Positions 1 through 6,516 of a stretch of DNA of 6,556 nt are shown here, piece by piece. How positions within the stretch are numbered: the stretch's first letter is position 1; each line of letters starts with the position of its first letter. The position numbers and the translations under genes are program-made. Source of the stretch: a candidate division NPL-UPA2 bacterium (lineage in GTDB: Bacteria; Bacillota; UBA994); contig QLUB01000099.1 of assembly GCA_018725205.1 (NCBI GenBank), positions 1 to 6,556 of the forward strand, given 5' to 3'. The notes below the pieces were generated by a model that was not told the DNA's origin, searched no databases, and worked only from the letters and a program-made list of their open reading frames with translations.

Positions 1-1
1 C

Positions 2-1114
2 CCCCACCACATCCTCGGCCACGTGCCGGTACGCGAACACCGCGCGCACGCCTTTAGCCGCCAGCCGATTGGCGCCGGGCCTTATCTCCTTGACCGCATT
101 ATCCCCGGCCAATTTGCGGCATTACGGCGTAACCCCAACTTCTGGATGGCACCACGCCCCTACATCGATCAAATCGTTTTCAGGCGCTTTGGTGACGCCA
201 ACATCATGCAAGCTGCTTTTGAAGCTGGCGACATCGACTGGATGAGCATAACTCCCGACGCCGTCGACCGCGTACGGCGCGAAATGGCTGGCCGCGTTAA
301 CTTCCGCGACGTCCCCAGTCACGGCTCCGACTCTATTTTTTTTAACCTTGAGCATCCCATCCTGCGCGACCGCCGTGTACGCGAAGCCTTAAAGCTGGCC
401 TTAGACCGGCCCGCAATAGTGCGCAGCGTACTCAACGACCTCGGCACAGTCATTCACTCTAACCAGCTCATAACCTCTTGGGCAACCGGGGCACCGAATC
501 TTAATACCTACGCCTTTAACCCAACGCGTGCGGGGCAATTGCTCGACGAGGCCGGTTGGCAAATCCCCGCCGGACAGACCTTCCGCCGCCGCGACGGCTC
601 GCCTACGGGAGAGCTATTGCGTCTTAGCATACTGCATGTCGCTGGCAATGTTATCCGTCAAGACGTTGTCGCCATAGCGACACGGCAGTGGCGCGAAATT
701 GGCGTTGAAGCCTTGGATCGCCCAACCGAATTGTCCGTCCTGCTCGATCAGTGGCGGCGCAGCGTGTTTGACTTGGTCCTCATCGGCTTCTTCCCAGGCG
801 TTGACCCCGACCCGTTTGCCCTGTTCCATTCTTCTAATGCTGCGCGCAGTCCAGACGGCCGCATCCACGGCTTTAATCTCGGGCAGTTTAGAAACGCAGA
901 AGTGGACAGGTTGATTGAGGCTGGCCGCCTCACGGTAGACATTGCCGAACGCATCGCTATCTACCATCAGGTCGACCAAATCCTAAACTACGAGCTGCCC
1001 CACATCTGGCTCTTCCAGCGTACGTTGGTGCGGGGCGTTGCTAGGCATGTACAAGGGATCGTCGAATCGCCAATAGGCACGATCATCGGAGAAGCCATGT
1101 TTATCAGAAGGTAG
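2..1114 (+). CDS. ABC transporter solute-binding protein, family 5 (oligopeptide/dipeptide type), C-terminal part, cut by window edge
   Basis: Extracellular substrate-capture subunit of a peptide/nickel-type ABC importer. The frame is open from base 2 to the TAG at 1112-1114 (about 370 codons). A GTG at 23 is in frame, but the residues before it (PHHILGH) already continue the family pattern, so the true start lies left of the window. Full-length members are about 500-550 aa, so roughly the last two thirds are present and any signal peptide or lipobox is outside. Family hallmarks, in order: PIGAGPY (the PVGTGPY motif), RNPNFW, the IVFRRFGDAN...AFEAGDIDW stretch, then LRDRRVREALKLALDR (the conserved 'vR.A...aidR' helix), and an AGQLLDEAGW motif. 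Substrate cannot be read from this part; peptides are most likely by family, while nickel, glutathione or sugars are possible. It is followed directly by an intrinsic terminator, so it is the last gene of its unit, and it converges on the operon at 1606-6291. Confidence 0.9.
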   Translation, partial: PHHILGHVPVREHRAHAFSRQPIGAGPYLLDRIIPGQFAALRRNPNFWMAPRPYIDQIVFRRFGDANIMQAAFEAGDIDWMSITPDAVDRVRREMAGRVNFRDVPSHGSDSIFFNLEHPILRDRRVREALKLALDRPAIVRSVLNDLGTVIHSNQLITSWATGAPNLNTYAFNPTRAGQLLDEAGWQIPAGQTFRRRDGSPTGELLRLSILHVAGNVIRQDVVAIATRQWREIGVEALDRPTELSVLLDQWRRSVFDLVLIGFFPGVDPDPFALFHSSNAARSPDGRIHGFNLGQFRNAEVDRLIEAGRLTVDIAERIAIYHQVDQILNYELPHIWLFQRTLVRGVARHVQGIVESPIGTIIGEAMFIRR

Positions 1115-1133
1115 CGACGTAGCACCTTCTTGA

Positions 1134-1167
1134 GAGGGGGCAGAGCTACGCTCTGCCCCCTCCTTTT
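1134..1167 (+). terminator. Intrinsic terminator of the solute-binding-protein unit
   Basis: A perfect 13-bp GC-rich stem (arms 1134-1146 and 1150-1162) closes a 3-nt loop and is followed by CTTTT (1163-1167). It begins 20 nt after the TAG of the binding-protein gene. This is a textbook Rho-independent terminator on the + strand. On the - strand the flank (1128-1133, reading CTCAAG) has no T tract, so it is probably one-directional. Confidence 0.88.
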
Positions 1168-1605
1168 GTAAAACTCGTTTTAGGAAGGGGTTTTGAGCAC
1201 GGGATGCCATATTGCAGGACGATTACTCTAGGCAGTCTTTCTTCTAGTGGGCGTATCGATCCTAATGTTTGACGGCCCATTTTCATGTTGCTGCTAGGAG
1301 GAAGGGCTATATCTGGCGCACTTGAGGCCGTGCGGAGTCTGCGGGGGGTGGGTTCCGGTATGCTGATAGCTTCGGTCCTAGCAGGACTAGGGTTGTTCGC
1401 TGGCTTGGTCACTTTGGGGATGCGCTCTGTTCCGATTATGGTGTCCGCGAGAGAAAGGCTTCAAAGTTGCACCTCAACGCATGGCCATCTACACCATGTT
1501 AACGGAGACGAGCGCACACCCCACAGCAGAGACCATATGGAAAAATTACTATTGGCTTCTCAAGTGCTAGGTTGATCTTCTGTGCAACGAGGCAAAGGGG
1601 TGAGG
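1168..1605. other. Intergenic region between convergent units
   Basis: About 440 bases between the terminator of the binding-protein gene and the stop of the leftward operon. It contains the unidentified frame at 1285-1575 and the right-hand part of the hairpin that ends the operon. I see no tRNA-like cloverleaf, no tandem or CRISPR-like repeats, and no insertion-sequence ends. A small inverted repeat (arms 1375-1379 and 1383-1387) is too short to interpret. Confidence 0.6.
1285..1575 (+). CDS. Unidentified small open frame with one hydrophobic segment; possibly a small membrane protein or gene remnant
   Basis: I do not recognise this protein. From ATG 1285 it would be 96 aa. About residues 26-47 (GMLIASVLAGLGLFAGLVTLGM) could form one transmembrane helix, followed by a basic stretch and a polar, histidine-rich tail (HGHLHH, then DERTPHSRDHMEK). 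ATG 1285 has no ribosome site. An internal ATG at 1360 is preceded by a G-rich GGGGGGTGG at suitable spacing and would give a 71-aa protein starting at the hydrophobic segment. Upstream, the same frame stays open back into the terminator region except for a TGA at 1270-1272, and the residues on both sides of that stop look protein-like (SSSGRIDPNV then RPIFMLLLGG). The frame could therefore be the 3' remnant of a larger broken gene. It lies between converging units, where chance ORFs are also common, so confidence is low. Confidence 0.25.
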   Translation: MLLLGGRAISGALEAVRSLRGVGSGMLIASVLAGLGLFAGLVTLGMRSVPIMVSARERLQSCTSTHGHLHHVNGDERTPHSRDHMEKLLLASQVLG

Positions 1606-1626
1606 CTACATGCCCCACCCCTTTGC
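1592..1626 (-). terminator. Long hairpin spanning the stop codon of the last operon gene; possible transcript end
   Basis: Arms 1592-1602 and 1616-1626 are perfectly complementary over 11 bp. One mismatch and three further pairs (1604-1606 with 1612-1614) extend the stem to a 5-nt loop. Read on the - strand, the 5' arm encodes the last codons (A-K-G-W) of the PLP enzyme, and the TAG (1608-1606) sits in the loop-proximal part. Its position at the operon end suggests a terminator or mRNA-stabilising structure. However, the - strand flank after the stem (CTCGTTGC) is not T-rich, so it is not a canonical intrinsic terminator; on the + strand the flank is AAAATT. Confidence 0.45.
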
Positions 1627-2964
1627 AAAATTAAGAATCTCGTCTGGTATTTTGCCGCCGAGGTAATCCCGGATAGAGTGCTCAAGCACGTCTAGGGACT
1701 TGTCCACCTGTTCTTTGGTAATCACTAGAGGGGGCTGAATCCGCAGCACGTTGCCGGCCATAAAGATGACGATAACACCGCGTTCGAAGCTGCGGTAGCA
1801 GATTTTTGCAGCGGCTTCCCGCGCCCGCTCCTTCGTGCCGCGGTCTGTGACCAGATCTACTCCGATGGTGAGTCCCAGCCCACGGACTTCGCCGATCAGG
1901 TCATAGACCCCAGCCAGTCGTTTTAACTCCTCCTGCATGTAGGAGCCCATATCGGCTGCCCGCCGGACCAGTTGCTCGCTTTCGATTACCGATATAGTGG
2001 CTAAGGCTGCGCGACAGGCAACGGGGCTGCCGCCGGTGGTGAACAGGTGTCCGGGAGCGTCAAGCGCCTCCATTATTTCCGCGCGACCTACGATGGCGCT
2101 CATGGGGATCCCGGAGGCGATGGATTTGCCCATGACGATAATGTCGGGCTCTATGTAAAAGTGTTCGATGCAGAACCATTTCCCTGTGCGGCCAAAGCCC
2201 TGCTGGACTTCGTCAACCACAAAGAGGATTCCATGTTGCTTGCATATGGAGTGCAACTCCTGCATATACCGTTTTGGAGGCACTATGAAGCCGGCATCCC
2301 CGGCAATAGGTTCCATAACCACCGCAGCGATTTCATCGGGTGGCAGATAGTAATGCATGGCCCGACGGAAGTCGTTCAGACACTGCAGGCTGCAACGCTC
2401 AGGCGAACTGCCGAAGTCACAGCGATAGCAGTCAGGGTAGTTGATGTGATGTACCTCCGGCAGAAGCGGACCGATGCTACGGCGCATGTTAAGGCTAAGC
2501 GCGGTTAGGGATAGGGCCCCGTACGTCGAGCCGTGATATGCCTGGACAAATGATACAATCTTTGGACGCATTGTGTAGGCACGAACCAGCTTGATCATGC
2601 CATCTATAGAATCGGAACCCGAAAGACCGAAGGCAACGCGCTTGCGGTACTTGCCAGGGGTTATCCTTACCAGCTCTTCAGCGAGCTGAACTTTAAGTTC
2701 GTGGTACACATAGCCAGGGGTATAGTGTATCAGCTCGCCCACTTGGTCCCTCAGCGCCTCTACCACGGTCGGGTGGCAATGCCCGGTGTTGATTGCGGCG
2801 GCGCTGGCCAACAGGTCGATATATTCTTTCCCGTCGGCGTCTTCGAGGATAGAGCCGCGTCCTCGCTTTACAACCAAGGGGAAATAGGGTGCCCTAGCAA
2901 AGCCCGCGCATACTTCGTGATCTCTGGCGACAATGTTCATGGAGTCATGTAGGGGCTGTTTCAA
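1606..2964 (-). CDS. Class-III aminotransferase-fold PLP enzyme, probably amino-acid racemase/epimerase (isoleucine 2-epimerase-like)
   Basis: Fold-type I PLP enzyme of the class-III (4-aminobutyrate aminotransferase) superfamily, 452 aa from the chosen start. Visible: the phosphate-binding SGSDS loop (about 115-119), the AYHGSTYGALS block (about 142-152), the cofactor Asp in VVDEVQQGFGRTGK (Asp 251), the Schiff-base Lys 280 in MGKSIASG, and GNVLRIQPPLVIT near the C-terminus. FGLSGSDS (in place of the usual SGTEA/SGAEA), ALSLNMR and HLFTTGGSPV recall, from memory, the Lactobacillus isoleucine 2-epimerase branch rather than ordinary GABA or ornithine aminotransferases. So racemisation/epimerisation is the preferred call, with transamination the alternative. 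A C-x2-C-x8-C-x3-C cluster lies at about 179-195. Start choice: GGAGGTGG (2977-2970) sits 8 nt before TTG 2964; the TTG at 2979 has no ribosome site, and the ATG at 2940 is a weaker alternative. The start overlaps the end of the upstream hydrolase by 20 nt, implying translational coupling. No signal peptide; cytoplasmic. Confidence 0.9.
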   Translation of the reverse strand: MKQPLHDSMNIVARDHEVCAGFARAPYFPLVVKRGRGSILEDADGKEYIDLLASAAAINTGHCHPTVVEALRDQVGELIHYTPGYVYHELKVQLAEELVRITPGKYRKRVAFGLSGSDSIDGMIKLVRAYTMRPKIVSFVQAYHGSTYGALSLTALSLNMRRSIGPLLPEVHHINYPDCYRCDFGSSPERCSLQCLNDFRRAMHYYLPPDEIAAVVMEPIAGDAGFIVPPKRYMQELHSICKQHGILFVVDEVQQGFGRTGKWFCIEHFYIEPDIIVMGKSIASGIPMSAIVGRAEIMEALDAPGHLFTTGGSPVACRAALATISVIESEQLVRRAADMGSYMQEELKRLAGVYDLIGEVRGLGLTIGVDLVTDRGTKERAREAAAKICYRSFERGVIVIFMAGNVLRIQPPLVITKEQVDKSLDVLEHSIRDYLGGKIPDEILNFAKGWGM

Positions 2965-4660
2965 CGCGACCACCTCCAATTTTGTTTGCTGTGAATACCC
3001 CTCCGGGCTGAGTGAGTTCGGCTTTGTTATCTCCGAATGTCAGGGAGAAGCCAGGCAATCCTTCGAAATTGAAGGTAGTTCCTTTGTAGGGAACCAGCGT
3101 GATCACCGGCTGGCCGGGCATTGCCACGGTAAGGGATCCCTGTTTGTTCAGGACAACCTTCAGCGGCATTCCTGCTACTTCGTAGTCTCCGCAGAAAGGC
3201 GCAAGGAACGACAGTTCCGACATCATATTATCCGGAACGCGGGTGAACACTAGGTCTTCCAACAGCGGGTCAAATCCCAGCGGTAGAGCAACGCTGAATA
3301 TGCTGCCGTCCTGGGCTCCCTGGAAGGTTACGCCCATTTTGAAGCCTCGGAAGAAGTCCGGCATTTTGGCGTCAAATACGTCGTAATGTCTGTGAGAAAG
3401 CTTCATGTCAATGGTGCCGTAGGTCGCCGTTAGGTCGCCGTTTTCGTCAAACCCTACGGCCAAATCGCCAAGCCCGGGGTGTCTGTACGTTCCCTTATAA
3501 TCGTCAAGAGGATGTGACGGAGTAGTATTCTGCACCTTGGGAAGATCGCCCTGGTCCACCTTGGCTGCTTCCGACTGGGCGCGCTTCTCCTTGGCCTTGC
3601 CGCTCCAGTCCACCGGCTCCAGACCCAACACGGTGTCAAACACGTACCTAGCAACGAATTGCGCAACGGGGCCGTTGTTGTTGGTGAACACCACCACGCC
3701 TGTCTTGTGTGAAGGCATAAAGGCGCATTCGGTGGCAAAGCCCACGGTTGCGCCGCCATGCTGAATGACATGGCCGCCGCGATAGAATCCGGACATCCAG
3801 CCCAGACAGTAGTTCCCCTGTTGCAGGCCTTCTTCGTCCTGCATGCCGCGCATCGGAATGTGACGGCTGTGGATTTCCTTAATGGTAGCCTCGGCTAGGA
3901 ATTGTTTGCCTTCAACCTTACCCAGATCAAGATTGAACTTAAGCCACTTGGCCATGTCCTTGGCACTGGCGTTTATAGAACCGGCCGGCCCTGTCGCGCC
4001 AATCGACATAAACTCTATGCGCGAGATCTTCCCGTCAACTTCCCTGTGGGGCCAGGCGTGATCCGGGGCGGAGAGAATCTCGTCACAGTCGAAGGAGCTG
4101 TTTGTCATGCCCAGCGGCGTCAGAAGTCGTTGCCGGACGAACTCTTCCCAGGTCAGACCTGAAACTCTTCGGACGATATCGCCCATGGCGGCAAACATCA
4201 GGTTATTATATTGCCACGAGGTCCGCAAATCCTTGGTCGGTTTAAGGTGGCGCAAGCGATCAAGGATGTCTTTGCGGGTGAAAACAGGGTTGAACAACAT
4301 GGCGTCGTAGCGCGGCAAGCCTGTGCGGTGGCAGGCCATGTCTCGCAGACAGACCCTTTCCGAAGCAACGCTGTCGAACAGACGAAACTCTGGCATGAAG
4401 GTGCGCACCGGAGAGTCCCAATCCACAACCCCTTCGTCCACCAGTAATCCCAGCGCCGTGGTCGTAAAAGATTTAGTGCTGGAACCGATAGAAAACTGTG
4501 TGTCGGCCGTTACGGCTTGGCCGGTGTTGCAGTCAGTGACGCCAAAACCTTCGGCAAAGACTACTTCTCCGTCCTGAACGACGCCCACGGCGGCCCCCGG
4601 GATGTGCCATTCCTTCATTAACTTCTCAACGTGTGCTCTGAGATGAGTCCAATCTTCCAT
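2945..4660 (-). CDS. Serine hydrolase, beta-lactamase class C / peptidase S12 family, D-aminopeptidase-like, with C-terminal barrel domains
   Basis: 571 aa. The N-terminal catalytic domain (about 5-345) has the three penicillin-recognising motifs: S60-S-T-K63 (nucleophile Ser 60, general-base Lys 63) in FSIGSSTKSFT, Y151-N-N (the YxN motif), and H301-G-G303 in place of the KTG box, as is usual in esterase/D-aminopeptidase members. A charged linker (about 350-380) is followed by two beta-rich segments (about 386-475 and 485-561), each opening like a lipocalin/DUF3471-type barrel (DDYKGTYRHPG; FCGDYEVAGM). This order matches the three-domain plan of Ochrobactrum D-aminopeptidase, which cleaves N-terminal D-residues. 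There is no signal peptide or membrane helix (MEDWTHLRAHVEKLM), so it is probably cytoplasmic and unlikely to act on cell wall or defend against drugs. Start ATG 4660 has AGGGAGGA 6 nt upstream. It starts 29 nt after the deacylase stop and overlaps the next gene by 20 nt. The exact substrate (D-peptide, D-amide, ester) is inferred from context. Confidence 0.9.
   Translation of the reverse strand: MEDWTHLRAHVEKLMKEWHIPGAAVGVVQDGEVVFAEGFGVTDCNTGQAVTADTQFSIGSSTKSFTTTALGLLVDEGVVDWDSPVRTFMPEFRLFDSVASERVCLRDMACHRTGLPRYDAMLFNPVFTRKDILDRLRHLKPTKDLRTSWQYNNLMFAAMGDIVRRVSGLTWEEFVRQRLLTPLGMTNSSFDCDEILSAPDHAWPHREVDGKISRIEFMSIGATGPAGSINASAKDMAKWLKFNLDLGKVEGKQFLAEATIKEIHSRHIPMRGMQDEEGLQQGNYCLGWMSGFYRGGHVIQHGGATVGFATECAFMPSHKTGVVVFTNNNGPVAQFVARYVFDTVLGLEPVDWSGKAKEKRAQSEAAKVDQGDLPKVQNTTPSHPLDDYKGTYRHPGLGDLAVGFDENGDLTATYGTIDMKLSHRHYDVFDAKMPDFFRGFKMGVTFQGAQDGSIFSVALPLGFDPLLEDLVFTRVPDNMMSELSFLAPFCGDYEVAGMPLKVVLNKQGSLTVAMPGQPVITLVPYKGTTFNFEGLPGFSLTFGDNKAELTQPGGVFTANKIGGGRVETAPT
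2968..2977 (-). promoter_or_regulatory. Strong Shine-Dalgarno site that sets the TTG start of the PLP enzyme
   Basis: On the - strand the bases read GGAGGTGGTC, nearly a full anti-16S match (consensus GGAGGTGATC). The core GGAGG is 8 nt before TTG 2964. The site lies inside the 3' end of the upstream hydrolase gene (its GGGR codons). It argues for TTG 2964 over the TTG at 2979, which the site itself nearly covers. Confidence 0.75.
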
Positions 4661-4666
4661 TCATAT

Positions 4667-4674
4667 TCCTCCCT
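4667..4674 (-). promoter_or_regulatory. Shine-Dalgarno site of the serine hydrolase
   Basis: AGGGAGGA on the - strand, 6 nt before ATG 4660, in the 29-nt gap after the deacylase stop. I see no promoter or terminator in that gap, which supports cotranscription of the two genes. Confidence 0.75.
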
Positions 4675-4689
4675 ATCATTACCTCGAGT

Positions 4690-6291
4690 CTATTTGCTAC
4701 GCCTGACAACCTTGCCATAGCCGTTACCTGTATACTTGCTGTCCTTGACGGCAATACCGCCGTTGACGAGCACATAGTCGATTCCCACGTTGCTCAAGTG
4801 GGGGTTGGCGTAAGTGGCCGGTCCTGCCACAGTGGCGGGGTCAAATATCACGAGGTCTGCGTCAAGTCCTTCGCGTATTAGTCCCTTAGTCTTCAGGCCC
4901 GCTTTTTGCGCCGGTAGAGATGTCATCTTGCGAATGGCGTCTTCTAGGGTCAACAACTGCTTTTCCCGCACGTAGACACCCAGCACTTTCGGGAACGTGG
5001 CTCGGCTGCGCGGATGCGAGTCGTAGCCGGGGTCGATAATGCCACCGTCCGTGCCAATCATGGTGTAGGGGTGCTTCATAATTCGTTCGATGTCTTCCGA
5101 ACCCATCATGGAGTAAATTGCCCCTGCTGTGCCTTCCGAGAGAAGGACCAGATCAAGCATCGCCTCTAGTGGCTCCATGCCCTTCTGCGCGGCGTATTCC
5201 GCGACGGTAATGCCGAAAACACCGGGGATGTTGCGAGCAAACACCATAATGCCGTTAAAACCACACCCAAGCGCCAGGTTCTCCCAATTGCCCCCGGGGG
5301 TCATAATCATCTGCTTAATCTCTTCCCGAGTCTGTGGATCCCGCAGCCTGGCCAGAAGCTTTTCTGCGCCGCCCTCGTGGTACTTGCCGGGAATGGTTGA
5401 CTTTAGCCCGGTGCCGCCGGCTTCATATGGGTATTGGTCGAGGCCGACCACCACGCCTTCCGCGTTGGCTTCTTCGATAATGCGCAGGGTCGTTTCTGAC
5501 AACCCCCAGTTGTGTTTGCCGGCAATCTTGTGGTGCGAGATGACCACCGACGCCCCCGATTCACGTCCGATGCGGATCGCTTCCTGCACAGCATTGACCA
5601 CATCGTCAGATTCATTGCGAATGTGGCTGCAATAGCTGCCGCCGTATTCGGCGACGATTTTGCTCAACTCTATGAGCTCCTCCGTGGGGGAATATACACC
5701 CGGCGGGTAGATCAGGCCCGAGGACAAACCAATGGCCCCGCTCTCCATAGCCTCCCGCACATGCTGTTTCATCTCGTCCAGTTCCTCCGGGGTAGCATGT
5801 CTGTTTTCAAATCCCATAACGGCAATACGCACGGTGCCGTGACCGACGTAGGCGGCTAGGTTTGTGCCTAAGGGCAACTCTGACACGCGGTCCAGAAAAC
5901 GGCCAAAACTGGTCAAGCACGACCACTCGGCCTGCATGGCTTCATCCGTCATAGAGCCGGCGTATTTCACCAGTTGCGAAAAGTATTTTTCTGAGACAGG
6001 GGCGCGGGTTACGCCGCACATACCCCCAATCTCCGTGGTGATGCCCTGTTCTACTATATTGGCCGCGTCGGGGGCCTGTAGGATCTGCCCGTCACTGTGC
6101 CCGTGCATGTCAACAAAGCCGGGGGACACAACGCGTCCTGCGGCGTCGACTTCTTGTTCATGTTCTCCCGGTGCAATCTTTCCGATGTAGGCTATTTTGC
6201 CGTCCCTTATGCCGATGTCCGCTCGGTACCAAGGGTTACCGCTGCCGTCGATGATGCGGCCGTTGCGTATTACAAGATCGAATCCAGGCAT
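4690..6291 (-). CDS. N-acyl-D-amino-acid deacylase (D-aminoacylase), amidohydrolase superfamily
   Basis: Hydrolyses N-acyl-D-amino acids to a free D-amino acid and a carboxylate. 533 aa; family members are about 480-530. The N-terminal small beta domain begins with FDLVIRNGRIIDGSGNPWYRADIGIRDGKI, typical of the family, then enters a TIM-barrel. The zinc-site residues known from Alcaligenes D-aminoacylase can all be placed: H63 and H65 in DMHGHSD, the bridging cysteine C92 in GMCGVTRAP, H223 in CSHIRNESD, H253 in ISHHK, and the catalytic D415 in IGTDGG. The GHGTVR block (150-155) and the C-terminal GLIREGLDADLVIFDP return to the small domain are also present. The family includes D-glutamate and D-aspartate variants; specificity cannot be read here. 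No signal peptide; cytoplasmic. Start ATG 6291 has GAGGG 7 nt upstream. It is the first gene of the three-gene operon; the serine hydrolase starts 29 nt after its TAG (4692-4690). Confidence 0.95.
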   Translation of the reverse strand: MPGFDLVIRNGRIIDGSGNPWYRADIGIRDGKIAYIGKIAPGEHEQEVDAAGRVVSPGFVDMHGHSDGQILQAPDAANIVEQGITTEIGGMCGVTRAPVSEKYFSQLVKYAGSMTDEAMQAEWSCLTSFGRFLDRVSELPLGTNLAAYVGHGTVRIAVMGFENRHATPEELDEMKQHVREAMESGAIGLSSGLIYPPGVYSPTEELIELSKIVAEYGGSYCSHIRNESDDVVNAVQEAIRIGRESGASVVISHHKIAGKHNWGLSETTLRIIEEANAEGVVVGLDQYPYEAGGTGLKSTIPGKYHEGGAEKLLARLRDPQTREEIKQMIMTPGGNWENLALGCGFNGIMVFARNIPGVFGITVAEYAAQKGMEPLEAMLDLVLLSEGTAGAIYSMMGSEDIERIMKHPYTMIGTDGGIIDPGYDSHPRSRATFPKVLGVYVREKQLLTLEDAIRKMTSLPAQKAGLKTKGLIREGLDADLVIFDPATVAGPATYANPHLSNVGIDYVLVNGGIAVKDSKYTGNGYGKVVRRSK

Positions 6292-6303
6292 TTACATTCC
6301 CTC

Positions 6304-6309
6304 ATTATA
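6304..6309 (-). promoter_or_regulatory. Candidate -10 box (TATAAT) just before the deacylase
   Basis: A perfect TATAAT on the - strand directly abuts the GAGGG ribosome site (6303-6299). No good -35 hexamer lies 16-19 nt upstream (best guesses match only 2 of 6 bases). If used, the transcript would start about 6296, leaving a leader of only a few bases and no ribosome site. The match may be fortuitous and a promoter further upstream may drive the operon. Confidence 0.3.
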
Positions 6310-6377
6310 CAAAGATTAAGCGAAAAAGCAGATAAACCTAACCTAGGTATTTATTTGACTACGGTTGACCAAACTCT

Positions 6378-6395
6378 GTGGGGATACGGCCCCAC
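6378..6395. repeat. Inverted repeat GTGGGG-N6-CCCCAC, possible operator or hairpin
   Basis: Two perfect 6-bp GC-rich arms around a 6-base centre, 87 bases upstream of the deacylase start. On the + strand it is followed by TTTT (6396-6399), so it could be a weak + strand terminator, but no + strand gene is seen before it. An operator or leader hairpin for the leftward operon is the other reading. Confidence 0.35.
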
Positions 6396-6516
6396 TTTTG
6401 GCGGCAATAGTGGTACATTTCAGGCGAATCTCCACCATGAGGACATCAACTTGGCAACAAAAGGCAATCTATGCCCCACTACCAGAGTAAAGTAAAATGG
6501 TTATCCACTTCACTCA

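Noticed and set aside
614..979. 121-codon open frame on the - strand
   Set aside because: Antisense to the solute-binding protein, whose frame carries the family motifs throughout.
1146..1412. 88-codon open frame on the - strand in the gap
   Set aside because: It ends within the terminator stem, is Pro/Arg-rich without any recognised motif, and competes with the more protein-like + strand frame.
2047..2508. 153-codon open frame on the + strand
   Set aside because: It lies wholly inside the PLP enzyme gene on the opposite strand, which has clear catalytic motifs; the translation shows no family resemblance.
2945..4660. Beta-lactamase resistance gene
   Set aside because: No signal peptide, HGG in place of KTG, extra C-terminal domains and D-amino-acid gene context all argue for a cytoplasmic D-peptidase/esterase-type enzyme.
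5129..5635. 168-codon open frame on the + strand
   Set aside because: Antisense shadow of the D-aminoacylase, low-complexity Ser/Pro-rich composition and no ribosome site.
6097..6495. 132-codon open frame on the + strand running into the upstream region
   Set aside because: About half is antisense to the deacylase start; the rest has no ribosome site or recognisable domain.
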